From positions 507,339 to 570,685 of the forward strand of contig NZ_KZ848475.1 in NCBI RefSeq assembly GCF_003327285.1: a DNA stretch of 63,347 nt, given 5' to 3'. The number at the start of each line of letters is the position of its first letter. Within the stretch, counting starts at the first letter, position 1. This DNA comes from Microbacterium sorbitolivorans (GTDB lineage: Bacteria > Actinomycetota > Actinomycetes > Actinomycetales > Microbacteriaceae). The notes beneath the pieces were generated by a model. That model was not told the DNA's origin, searched no databases, and was given only the letters and a program-made list of their open reading frames with translations. Shown one piece after another: positions 34,521 to 42,678 of the stretch. The translations under genes were made by a program, and so were the position numbers.

Positions 34521-35423
34521 TCAGCCCTTCACGGATCCGGCGGCCATGCCCGCCATGATCTTCTTGTTGAGGAAGATGAAGACAATCAGCAGCGCGATGA
34601 TGTTGATGCTGACCGACGCGAAGAGCGCGCCGTAGTTGGTTCCACCGTACTGGTCGGACAGGCTCAGCAGCCCGACCTGAATCGTCGCGAGCTCGGGCCG
34701 CGTCGTGAAGGTCAGCGCGATCAGCAGGTCGTTGAAAACGCTGAAGAACTGCACGAGCCCGATCGTGAGCATCGCGTTCTTCATCATGGGGATACCGATG
34801 ATGAAGAACGAACGCAGCGGGCTGGATCCGTCCATCGTGGCGGCCTCGAACATCTCGCGCGGGACGGCGCGGAAGTAGGCGGCCATCAGGAAGGTCGTGA
34901 GCGGGATGCCCATCGCCGTGTAGGTGAGGATCAGCGGCCACAGGCTGTCGGTGATGCCGAGCTTGAAGTAGGTCGTGAACAGCGGAACAAGGATCATCTG
35001 GCCGGGCACCATGATGCCCGCCATGATCAGCAGCAGCGTCTGGCGACGCCCCTTCCAGATCATGACCTCGAGCGCGTAACCGGCGGCGACGCCGAGGAAG
35101 ATGATGAGCACGACCGAGGGGATCGTCACGATGAGGCTGTTGCGATAGTTGACGAGGATGTTGCCCCGCGTGAACGCCTCGATGTAGTTCGTGAGGTTGA
35201 AGCTCTCGGGCAGTGCCCACGTCGGGTTCGAGAAGAACTCGCCCTGCGTCTTGAAGGAGCCGAGGATCATCCAGAGCATCGGGTACATCACGACGATGAG
35301 CAAGAGGGCGACGGCGATCCACACGGGGATCCGCTTCAGCGCGCGCTTGGCGGCGCGCCCGCGCTTCGTGGGCACCTTGCGAGAGGGTGCCTTGGCCTGG
35401 ATGAGGGTCTGGGTGGCGGTCAC
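34521..35423 (-). CDS. CUT1 ABC transporter permease (MalG type), second importer
   Basis: A 300-residue inner-membrane permease with a basic N-terminus (KRGRAAKRALKRI), six helices and EAA loop FEAATMDGSSPLRSFFIIGIP. The C-terminus KIMAGMAAGSVKG is the usual tail. It begins 1 base after the stop of the partner permease gene. No ATPase gene in the operon. The substrate is probably the oligosaccharide cleaved by the divergent GH127 and nearby hydrolases. Confidence 0.9.
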   Translation of the reverse strand: MTATQTLIQAKAPSRKVPTKRGRAAKRALKRIPVWIAVALLLIVVMYPMLWMILGSFKTQGEFFSNPTWALPESFNLTNYIEAFTRGNILVNYRNSLIVTIPSVVLIIFLGVAAGYALEVMIWKGRRQTLLLIMAGIMVPGQMILVPLFTTYFKLGITDSLWPLILTYTAMGIPLTTFLMAAYFRAVPREMFEAATMDGSSPLRSFFIIGIPMMKNAMLTIGLVQFFSVFNDLLIALTFTTRPELATIQVGLLSLSDQYGGTNYGALFASVSINIIALLIVFIFLNKKIMAGMAAGSVKG

Positions 35424-35424
35424 G

Positions 35425-36306
35425 TCAGTCCTCCGTGCGCTTCGACGACGAGCGGAACACCGTCAGCGTGAACACCATGCAGAGCAGGGTCAGGATGACG
35501 GCGATGGTCGATCCGTAGCCGTACTCGGCGTATTCGAACGCGGTGCGGTACATGTACAGGGTCAGCGGCGAGGTCGAGGTGCCGGGGCCGCCGTTGTTGA
35601 GGGCGAGCAGGCTGTCGAACACCTTGAGCGTCGCGTTGAAGCTGAAGATCACCGACGACAGCAGGATCGGCGCCGACAGCGGCAGGATGATGTGGCGCAC
35701 GAGGCGCAACCCGCTCGCGCCGTCGATGCGCGCCGACTCGATGACCTCGTCGGGGATGTCGAGGAGGCCCGTGTAGAGGAGCACGGCGTAGAAGCCCATC
35801 GAGGTCCACAGCGTCATGAGGATCGCGACGAGCATCGTGCCCCACGTCGTCGCGAGGAACTCGACGCTCTCGCCGCCGAAGAGGTTGATGATGTCGTTCA
35901 CGGGGCCCTGGTTGTCGCCGACGGCGACGAGGCTCTTGAACAGCATCGACACCGCGACGGTGGGCAGCACCATCGGGAAGAACACGACGGTGCGGATGAA
36001 CGCGCTCCCCTTGCGCAGCACGAACACGTACAGCAGCGCCAGCAGGTAGCCGACCGTCACCTGCGCGGCCGTCATGATGACGGCGAACAGGATCGTGATC
36101 CACAGCGCGTGGAGCGCGTCCTTGTCGGTGAAGAAGGTCGCGAAGTTGTCGACGCCGACGAAGGTGAAGCCGCGCAGCAGGTTGCCCTGGAAGAACGACA
36201 GCCCGAACGACCACAGGACGGGCACGATCTTTAGCAGAACGTACACCGCCAGCACCGGCACGAGCAGGATGAGGACGGTCTTGCGGTCCCCGAAGACGCG
36301 TGACAT
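35425..36306 (-). CDS. CUT1 ABC transporter permease (MalF type), second importer
   Basis: A 293-residue inner-membrane permease. First helix VLILLVPVLAVYVLLKIVPVL region near the N-terminus; EAA loop IESARIDGASGLRLVRHIILP. It lies between the substrate-binding protein and the MalG-type permease. A perfect GC-rich palindrome (36330-36361) separates it from the binding-protein gene, suggesting reduced permease expression relative to the binding protein. Confidence 0.9.
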   Translation of the reverse strand: MSRVFGDRKTVLILLVPVLAVYVLLKIVPVLWSFGLSFFQGNLLRGFTFVGVDNFATFFTDKDALHALWITILFAVIMTAAQVTVGYLLALLYVFVLRKGSAFIRTVVFFPMVLPTVAVSMLFKSLVAVGDNQGPVNDIINLFGGESVEFLATTWGTMLVAILMTLWTSMGFYAVLLYTGLLDIPDEVIESARIDGASGLRLVRHIILPLSAPILLSSVIFSFNATLKVFDSLLALNNGGPGTSTSPLTLYMYRTAFEYAEYGYGSTIAVILTLLCMVFTLTVFRSSSKRTED

Positions 36307-36329
36307 CGCGACCCCTTTACACGGAAGAG

Positions 36330-36361
36330 GGGCGCCGGCCTTCCGCGGAAGGCCGGCGCCC
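36330..36361 (-). promoter_or_regulatory. Stem-loop between binding protein and permease, second importer
   Basis: GGGCGCCGGCCTTCCG and its exact complement CGGAAGGCCGGCGCCC form a 32-bp perfect palindrome 8 bases after the binding-protein stop. Same position and likely role as the hairpin at 23906-23936. Confidence 0.75.
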
Positions 36362-36369
36362 GGACGGCA

Positions 36370-37692
36370 TTACTGGGCGGCGTCGATGCTCGACTGGAGC
36401 GCGGTCATGTAGTCTTCGGGGCTCATGTCGCCCGAGACGAGGAGGCTTCCGTTGGTCGAGGCGAGCGAGTTCGTCTTCGCGTCGAACAGCGCCTCGAACC
36501 ACAGCACGGTCTCGTCGATGTCGGCGACCTTCTCCTGGACCATCTTGGTCGCGGGGGCGACGTCGGCCACGTCGCCGTTGACCTGGAAGCCCGACACGAT
36601 GCCAGCGGTCTCGAGCGCCTGCGTGCCGTAGTTCTCGGCGATGCAGCTGAACCAGGCCTCGGTCTTGGGGCCGATGGTCTTGGCGTTCGCGGCCATGGCG
36701 GCGCCCGCGTTGGCGGCCCATTGGTTGATATCGCCCGCGCCGCCCTCGACGGCGGGGAACGGCATGAAGCCAATGTTCTCGGCGCCGATCTCATCCTGGC
36801 TGTCGTCGTTGATGGCGCTGAGCAGCCACGAGCCGTCGTACTTCATGGCGGCTTTACCGGTCAGGAACTGGGCGGTCGAGGTGCCGCCGTCCATCGTCTG
36901 GAAGCCGGTGCCGAAGTACCCCGCGGTCGCGAGATCCTGCAGCGCGGCCGCGCCGGCGACGTATTCCGGATCCGTGAGCTTCGCGGATCCGTCCTTGATC
37001 TTCGCCATCGCGTCCGGGCCCGCGTTGCGGAAGATGTACATGCCCATGAGGCGCGTCATCGGCCAGCCGTCGGCGCCGGCGGTCGTCAGCGGCTGATATC
37101 CCGCGGCCTGCAGCGCGTCGGCCGCGGCGAGGAGCTCGTCGTAGGTCTGGGGCTCGTCGATGCCGACCTCGTCAAAGATCGTCTTGTTGTACCAAATGCC
37201 CTCAAGGTTGTACTGGTACGGCAGCGAAACCATCTGGCCGTAGACGTTCTTCACAGTCGAGGCCGCCGCGGGAAGGATGTTGCTGAAGGCGTCGCCCAGC
37301 ACGTCCTCGTAGTCGGCGACGAGGCCCGCGGCGCCGAGGTCGCCCGTCGGGCGCACCATGTCGGTTCCGGCAATGAAGTGCTGCGGCAGTGCGTTCTGGC
37401 TCGCGAGCAGCGTCACCTTCTGCACGGTGTCGGCCTGCGCGGTCTTCTGATGCTCGATCGGCATCGCCGCGTTCTCCTCCGCGCACGCGCCGTCGGCGAG
37501 CATCTGCAGCTGGTCTTCGAGCGCCTGGTTCTCGTTGGCGGTGAGGACGGTGAACTTGTCCGGCTCGTCGCTGCCGCCGGTGGATCCGTCGGTGGATCCG
37601 CCGTTGCCGCCCGCGCATCCGGCGAGCGCGGCAACGGTCAGCGCCGCGAAGCCGGTGAGGGCCCAGCGACGCGAAGTGCTGTGGATGGTCAT
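36370..37692 (-). CDS. ABC sugar transporter substrate-binding lipoprotein, second importer
   Basis: A 440-residue exported solute-binding lipoprotein. An open frame extends further upstream, but the ATG at 37692 has AAGGAGG eight bases before it and begins a proper signal peptide (TIHSTSRRWALTGFAALTV) with lipobox ALAGC. The mature part opens with a Gly/Ser/Asp linker and is a family 1 binding protein (NLEGIWYNKTIFDEVGIDEPQTYDEL; GKAAMKYDGSWLLSAI). It is first in the importer operon and divergent from the GH127 gene. A candidate SorC site is in the shared promoter region. Confidence 0.9.
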   Translation of the reverse strand: MTIHSTSRRWALTGFAALTVAALAGCAGGNGGSTDGSTGGSDEPDKFTVLTANENQALEDQLQMLADGACAEENAAMPIEHQKTAQADTVQKVTLLASQNALPQHFIAGTDMVRPTGDLGAAGLVADYEDVLGDAFSNILPAAASTVKNVYGQMVSLPYQYNLEGIWYNKTIFDEVGIDEPQTYDELLAAADALQAAGYQPLTTAGADGWPMTRLMGMYIFRNAGPDAMAKIKDGSAKLTDPEYVAGAAALQDLATAGYFGTGFQTMDGGTSTAQFLTGKAAMKYDGSWLLSAINDDSQDEIGAENIGFMPFPAVEGGAGDINQWAANAGAAMAANAKTIGPKTEAWFSCIAENYGTQALETAGIVSGFQVNGDVADVAPATKMVQEKVADIDETVLWFEALFDAKTNSLASTNGSLLVSGDMSPEDYMTALQSSIDAAQ

Positions 37693-37765
37693 GTCGTCCT
37701 CCTTGACGAGGTGTGGGTACGCCAGAACAGTAGGAAAAGTTTCGCTCTGTGTCAACACTCGGGGT

Positions 37766-37779
37766 TGAAATTTTATGCA
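37766..37779. promoter_or_regulatory. Candidate SorC operator between importer and GH127 gene
   Basis: TGAAATTTTATGCA; its complement TGCATAAAATTTCA matches 11 of 14 positions of TGAATAAAGATTCA at 32717. It lies 20 bases before the preferred GH127 start and 73 bases before the divergent binding-protein gene. Confidence 0.5.
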
Positions 37780-37799
37780 ACTTGTGTCTGAATCGAGAC

Positions 37800-39776
37800 A
37801 TGCACCCTGCATCTTCCGCCCTCCTCGCTCCCGTGACCGCCGCCAGCGCCCGCTGGGCCGACGGCTTCTGGGGCGGCATCCACGCCCGCACGCGCGACGT
37901 GACGATCCCGCAGATCTGGGGGTCGCTCGCGGATCCCGCCGTCAGCCAGGGCCTCACGAATTTCCTCATCGCCACGGGCGAGAAGGAGGGCGTGCACCTC
38001 GGCCCGCCGTTCATGGACGGCGACCTCTACAAGTGGATGGAGGCGGCGATCGACTCGCTCGAGACCCGCCCGGATCCGGAGCTCGCGGAGCGCATCGAGC
38101 ACCTCGCGGGCCTCATCGCGAAGGTGCAGCGCGACGACGGCTACGTGCACACCCCGACGACGATCTCGGAGGTGAACGGCGAGGCGGCGACCGCGCTCGC
38201 CGACCGCTTCAACTTCGAGACGTACAACCTCGGCCACCTCATCACGGCGGGCGTGCGCCACTACGAAGTCACGGGCAGCGAGGCGCTCCTCGGCCCCGCG
38301 AAGGGTGCCGCGCGATTCCTCGCCCACCTCGCGAACGACAAGCCGCTCGAGCTCGCCCGCAGCGCGATCTGCCCGTCGCACTACATGGCGGTGATGGACC
38401 TGTATCGCGTGACCCGCGATCGCCAGTACCTCGAGCTCGCGCAGGCATTCCTGCGGGTGCGCGACGAGTTCGATGAGGGCGGCGACGACAACCAGGATCG
38501 CCTCGCGGTGCGCGACCAGGTCGTCGTCGCGGGCCACGCCGTGCGCGCGAACTACCTCTACGCGGGCCTCGCCGACCTCGTGCTCGAGACCGGCGACGCC
38601 GAGCTGCGCACCGTGCTCGAGCGCCTCTGGGACGACGTCAACGACACGAAGCTGTACGTCACGGGCGGCTGCGGCGCGCTCTACGACGGCGCCTCGCCCT
38701 ACGGCCACCAGTGGCAGGGCGAGATCAGCCGGGTCCACCAGGCCTATGGCTACGCGTATCAGCTGCCGAACACGACGGCGCACGCCGAATCCTGCGCCAA
38801 CATCGGCATGATCTTCTGGAGCGAGCGCATGCTCGCCCTCACGGGCGACGCGAAGTACGCCGACGTCATCGAGCGCATTGCCTACAACGTGCTCCTCGCG
38901 AGCATCGGCCTCGACGGCGGCACCTACTTCTACACGAACGCGCTGCGTCAGGTGCGGGGCCTCCCCTACGAGCTGCGCCGCCCCGGCGATACCGGCCAGC
39001 TCGACGTGCCGGCCCCGCCGCCGTCCGACGAGCGCGTGCGCCAGGAGTTCATGTCGTGCTTCTGCTGCCCGCCGAACATCGCGCGCGCCCTCGCGAGCTT
39101 CCACACGCGCGTCGCCTCGACCTCGCACGAGAGCCTGTTCATCCACCAGTACGGCGGCAGCGAGATCTCGGTCGACGTCGGCGACGCGAGCGTCTCGCTG
39201 CGCGAAGACAGCGACTACCCGTGGGATGGCCGCATCGCCTTCACCGTGACGGCGGCGACCGGATCCCTCCCCGTACACCTGCGGATCCCCGGCTGGGCCC
39301 GCGGGGCGACCCTCGCCGTTAACGGCGAGCCGGTCGCCGTCACGGCGCCGTCGAGCTACGCCCCGATCGAGCGCGCATGGGCCGTGGGCGACGAGATCGT
39401 GCTCGAGCTGCCCATGCCGACGCGCCTCGTGCGCGGCCACCGCCTCGCCGAAGAACTCACGGGGCAGGTCGCCGTGCAACGCGGCCCGGTCGTCTATGCC
39501 GTTGAGAGCATGGACCTGCCGGCCGGCGCGCGCCTCGAACAGATCGCGCTGCGCCGTGGATCCGCGTTCGAGCCCCGCGAGATCGCCATCGAGGGCGCCC
39601 GCCTGCTCGCCCTCGACACGGAGGCGGCCGTGCTGCCGCTCTCCGGATCCGATGGGCTCTACGAGGACCTCGAAGACGGCAACCTCGAGACGGCGCCCGT
39701 GCGCCTCGTTCCCTACTACGCGTGGGGAAACCGCGGCGTCGGCGAGATGTCGGTGTGGATGCCGGTGGTGTGGTGA
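37800..39776 (+). CDS. GH127 beta-L-arabinofuranosidase-like hydrolase
   Basis: A 658-residue cytosolic GH127 (formerly DUF1680) enzyme, which removes beta-L-arabinofuranose using a zinc-bound cysteine nucleophile. The zinc and nucleophile motifs are intact: AHAESCANIGMIFW (Glu and Cys ligands) and FMSCFCCPPNIARAL (nucleophile and ligand Cys). A C-terminal beta domain follows from about residue 460. The start at 37800 is preferred over 37749 because the earlier codons are not protein-like; no strong ribosome site, so a short or leaderless transcript is possible. It overlaps the RuBisCO-like gene by one base (TGATG). Confidence 0.88.
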   Translation: MHPASSALLAPVTAASARWADGFWGGIHARTRDVTIPQIWGSLADPAVSQGLTNFLIATGEKEGVHLGPPFMDGDLYKWMEAAIDSLETRPDPELAERIEHLAGLIAKVQRDDGYVHTPTTISEVNGEAATALADRFNFETYNLGHLITAGVRHYEVTGSEALLGPAKGAARFLAHLANDKPLELARSAICPSHYMAVMDLYRVTRDRQYLELAQAFLRVRDEFDEGGDDNQDRLAVRDQVVVAGHAVRANYLYAGLADLVLETGDAELRTVLERLWDDVNDTKLYVTGGCGALYDGASPYGHQWQGEISRVHQAYGYAYQLPNTTAHAESCANIGMIFWSERMLALTGDAKYADVIERIAYNVLLASIGLDGGTYFYTNALRQVRGLPYELRRPGDTGQLDVPAPPPSDERVRQEFMSCFCCPPNIARALASFHTRVASTSHESLFIHQYGGSEISVDVGDASVSLREDSDYPWDGRIAFTVTAATGSLPVHLRIPGWARGATLAVNGEPVAVTAPSSYAPIERAWAVGDEIVLELPMPTRLVRGHRLAEELTGQVAVQRGPVVYAVESMDLPAGARLEQIALRRGSAFEPREIAIEGARLLALDTEAAVLPLSGSDGLYEDLEDGNLETAPVRLVPYYAWGNRGVGEMSVWMPVVW

Positions 39777-41038
39777 TGACCGCGTACGTTCACGCCACCT
39801 ACGAGATCGAGACGTCGCTGCCGCTGCAGCAGGCGGCCGAGATCCTCGCGGGCGAGCAGTCGACGGGCACCTTCGTGCGCGTCGAGCGCGAGACCGACGA
39901 CGTCCGCGCGCGCTTCGCGGCGCAGGTCGCGAGCCTCGACGAGCTGCCGCTGACCGGATCCGCTCCCCTGCCGGGTGCGGTCGGGGATCCGGCCCTCCGG
40001 CGCCGCGCGCGGCTCGTGATCCGGTACCCGCTCGACAACTTCGGCCCGTCGATCCCGAACCTTCTCGCCGCGGTCGCCGGAAACCTCTTTGAGATCAAGG
40101 AGCTCGCGGCGATCCGCCTCGTCGACCTCGACCTGCCGGCCGAGTTCGCGGTGCGATACCCCGGCCCGCGCTTCGGGCTCTCGGGCACGCGCCTGCTCAT
40201 GAACGCGCCGAGCGGGGTGATGCTCGGCACGATCATCAAGCCCAGCATCGGCCTCGCCCCGCACGAGCTGGCCGAAGTCGTCGACGAGCTCGCGACGGCC
40301 GGCATCGACTTCATCAAGGACGACGAGCTCCAGGGCAACGGACCCTCCTCGCCGCTCGAAGAGCGCGTTCGCGCGGTCATGCCCGTGCTGAAGCGTCACG
40401 CCGATCGCACCGGCAAGATGCCGATGTACGCGTTCAACATCACCGACGACATCGACCGCCTCGAGGCGAACCACGACCTCGTCGTCGCCGCCGGCGGAAC
40501 CTGCGTCATGGCGTGCATCAACATGGTCGGGCTGTCGGGGCTCGAATACCTCGCCCGCCGCGCGGAGGTGCCGATTCACGGGCACCGCGCGATGTTCGGA
40601 TCCATCGGGCGCAGCGATCAGGTCGGCATCGCCTTCCGCGCGTGGCAGAAACTCGCACGCCTGTCCGGCGCCGATCACCTGCACACGAACGGCATCAGCA
40701 ACAAGTTCTACGAGTCGGACGAGCAGGTGCTCGCCGCGATCTCCGATGTGCGCGAGCCCCTGCTCGGCACCATCCCGACCGTGCCCGTGCTCTCGAGCGG
40801 GCAGTGGGCGGGCCTCGCGCACGCGACCCACGCCGCGACGGGCACCTCCGACCTGCTCGTGCTCTCGGGTGGCGGCGTGCACGGACACCCCGACGGCCCC
40901 GCCGGAGGCGTCGCGAGCATGCGCGAAGCGTGGGCGTCGGCCGAGCGGGGCGAGACCCTCGACGAGGCGTACGCCTCGTCGTCGGCCCTGCGCCGCGCGG
41001 CCGAGCGGTTTGGGGCCTACCGTGGTGCGCATGGGTGA
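39776..41038 (+). CDS. RuBisCO-like protein (form IV; probable OiaX/OiaT-type)
   Basis: A 420-residue homologue of the RuBisCO large subunit. N-terminal alpha/beta domain (1-125), then the barrel with Lys155 (GTIIKPSIGL), the carbamylated-lysine motif Lys181-Asp-Asp-Glu184 (DFIKDDELQGN) and HGHRAMFG. The loop-6 region reads HTNGISNKFYES, not the RuBisCO GKLEG type, so it is not a CO2-fixing enzyme. It overlaps the DUF1537 kinase gene. That pair matches the described 3-oxo-isoapionate pathway, in which the kinase product is decarboxylated or transcarboxylated/hydrolysed by a RuBisCO-like protein. A methionine-salvage enolase is less likely in this setting. Confidence 0.82.
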   Translation: MTAYVHATYEIETSLPLQQAAEILAGEQSTGTFVRVERETDDVRARFAAQVASLDELPLTGSAPLPGAVGDPALRRRARLVIRYPLDNFGPSIPNLLAAVAGNLFEIKELAAIRLVDLDLPAEFAVRYPGPRFGLSGTRLLMNAPSGVMLGTIIKPSIGLAPHELAEVVDELATAGIDFIKDDELQGNGPSSPLEERVRAVMPVLKRHADRTGKMPMYAFNITDDIDRLEANHDLVVAAGGTCVMACINMVGLSGLEYLARRAEVPIHGHRAMFGSIGRSDQVGIAFRAWQKLARLSGADHLHTNGISNKFYESDEQVLAAISDVREPLLGTIPTVPVLSSGQWAGLAHATHAATGTSDLLVLSGGGVHGHPDGPAGGVASMREAWASAERGETLDEAYASSSALRRAAERFGAYRGAHG

Positions 41039-42623
41039 TGGAGGGTCTGGTGCGGGCTTTGTAGTGGGCGGGGTCGGCGCGGGCTTCGTCGTGGGCCGGG
41101 CCGGCGCGGGCTTCGTCGTGGGCCGGGCCGGCGCGGGCCGACCCGCGGGCGGATCCGCGGGTTCGGGCGGCTTGGCGAGCGGATCCGGTGCGGGGGGCGC
41201 GCGGCCGCGCGTCGCGTTTTATGGCGACGACTTCACGGGCAGCGTCGACGTGTTGTTGCAATTCGCGCGGCGCGGCTGGTCGGCACGGCTCTTCGTGGGA
41301 AGGCCGACTCCGCGAGACCTCGCCGACGCGGCCGCGACGAACGACGTCGTCGGCATCGCGGGCGTCGCGCGATCGCTACCGACGGATCAGATCGAGGCGG
41401 AGGTCGGCCCCGCGCTCGACCTGCTGCTGTCGGTGGATCCGGACATCGTGCAGTACAAGGCCTGCTCGACCGCCGACTCGTCGCCGACGGTCGGGAGCCT
41501 GGGACGCGTGCTCGAGGTATCGCGCTCGCGCTTTTCCGGGGTGGTGCCGATGCTGTTCGCGCAGCCCGACTTCGGGCGATACACGGCGTTCGGGCACCAC
41601 TTCGCAGCGGAACGCGGCACCGTCTATCGGCTCGATCGGCAGCCAACGATGTCTCAGCACCCGTCGACCCCGATGCACGAGTCGGATCTCGCCGAGCACC
41701 TGCGCCAGCAGACCTCCCTGCCCATCGCGAGCCTGCCATTCACGCAGTACCCGGTGCCCGAACTGCGGAGTTGGCCCAGATTTGCGGATCCCCACCTCGA
41801 AGGCACTCCGCAGAATGGGGTCATCTCCGAAGTTACGGACCACGCGGGTGCCGCGCAGGGCGCTGACCCCGAATTACGGACTTGGCCCCAAACTGCGGAT
41901 CCAGACCCGGGTGGCGCTCCGCAGAACGGGGCCAACTCCGAAGAACCGGGCCACGCGCTCGCCGCGCTGATCCGCGCGTCCGACGCCGCGGGCGTCGTGC
42001 TCGACGCGCTCGACGAGTCGCATCTGCTCGCGGTCGGGGCCGCGGTCTCCGCCCTCCCGCGCCCGGTCTTCGCGATCGGATCCGGTGGCCTCAGCCACGC
42101 GATTGCAGCCGCGGATCCGCGGGATGCGGCGCCGATCCCGGCCCGCGGATCCGAGACCGGGCCCGTGCTCGTCGTCTCGGGTAGCCGGTCGGCGGCGACG
42201 CGACGCCAGGCCGACCACGCCGCCTGCGCGGGGTGGCTCGTGCGACCGCTCTCGCTCACCGGCGGGCCGCTCGACGACGTGATCGCGGCGCTCGCGTCGG
42301 GGCGCAGCGTCGTGCTGACATCGGACGACGCGGACACCTCGGGCGCCGCCGATGTGCTACCCCGGATCGCCGCAGCGAGCGCGGACGCGATCCGCGCCGC
42401 CCTCCCCCACACGCGCCGGATCATCGTGGCCGGCGGCGACACGTCGAGCCGCGTCACGAGCCTGCTCGGCGTGGCATCGCTGTCGATCGCGGCGAACCCC
42501 TGTGCGAACGTCGTGCTACTCAAAACCCACGCCACGGATCCGCAGATCGACGGCATCGAGCTTCTCCTCAAGGGAGGTCAGGTCGGCGACGACGACCTCT
42601 TCGAGGCCCTACGCACCCTATAG
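41031..42623 (+). CDS. DUF1537 four-carbon-acid-sugar kinase family protein (probable 3-oxo-isoapionate kinase, OiaK)
   Basis: A 530-residue ATP-dependent kinase, longer than the usual 400-480. Conserved N-domain: VAFYGDDFTGSVDVL, VPMLFAQPDFGRYTAFG, TPMHESDLAEHLRQQT; C-domain: GSGGLSHAI, VAGGDTSSRV, LLLKGGQVGDDDLFEAL. Two features explain the extra length. The first about 55 residues are three 9-residue repeats (GAGFVVGRA) plus a Gly/Ala/Ser run from 27-bp DNA repeats. Residues about 243-308 are two in-frame palindromes. The start overlaps the RuBisCO-like gene by 8 bases; a later non-ATG start is possible. Its TAG stop is the first edge of a family B palindrome. Confidence 0.78.
   Translation: MGDGGSGAGFVVGGVGAGFVVGRAGAGFVVGRAGAGRPAGGSAGSGGLASGSGAGGARPRVAFYGDDFTGSVDVLLQFARRGWSARLFVGRPTPRDLADAAATNDVVGIAGVARSLPTDQIEAEVGPALDLLLSVDPDIVQYKACSTADSSPTVGSLGRVLEVSRSRFSGVVPMLFAQPDFGRYTAFGHHFAAERGTVYRLDRQPTMSQHPSTPMHESDLAEHLRQQTSLPIASLPFTQYPVPELRSWPRFADPHLEGTPQNGVISEVTDHAGAAQGADPELRTWPQTADPDPGGAPQNGANSEEPGHALAALIRASDAAGVVLDALDESHLLAVGAAVSALPRPVFAIGSGGLSHAIAAADPRDAAPIPARGSETGPVLVVSGSRSAATRRQADHAACAGWLVRPLSLTGGPLDDVIAALASGRSVVLTSDDADTSGAADVLPRIAAASADAIRAALPHTRRIIVAGGDTSSRVTSLLGVASLSIAANPCANVVLLKTHATDPQIDGIELLLKGGQVGDDDLFEALRTL
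41052..41132 (+). repeat. Three 27-bp tandem repeats in kinase 5' end
   Basis: Three consecutive 27-base units of the type GCGGGCTTCGTCGTGGGC plus CGGGCCGGC, the last two identical and the first with a few changes. They encode GAGFVVGRA repeats. The length being a multiple of three keeps the frame. Confidence 0.8.
41758..41955. repeat. Two CTGCGGAG-family palindromes inserted in frame in the kinase gene
   Basis: Two units with starts 111 bases (37 codons) apart, each with GAACTGCGGAGTTGGCCC-like left arms, a GCGGATCC motif, and CTCCGCAGAAxGGGGxCA-type right arms. They encode PELRSWPRFADPHLEGTPQN... and PELRTWPQTADPDPGGAPQN..., without stops, in the variable loop between the N- and C-terminal kinase domains. 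The related unit in the beta-galactosidase gene is read in the same strand and frame. Confidence 0.88.
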
Positions 42624-42678
42624 GGTCGCCACAAAACGTCGCCTCAAGCCACACCGACGCGACAATTCATGGCGACCC
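42623..42678. repeat. 56-bp palindrome, family B, bridging two convergent stops
   Basis: GGGTCGCCACAAAACGTCGCC ... GCGACAATTCATGGCGACCC. The TAG stop of the kinase (42621-42623) and the TAG stop of the opposite gene (42678-42680, minus strand) form the two ends of the element, so the intergenic space is exactly this repeat. Confidence 0.9.

Noticed and set aside
39776..41038. True CO2-fixing RuBisCO
   Set aside because: The loop-6 motif is replaced and there is no small subunit, phosphoribulokinase or carboxysome gene; the neighbour is a sugar acid kinase.
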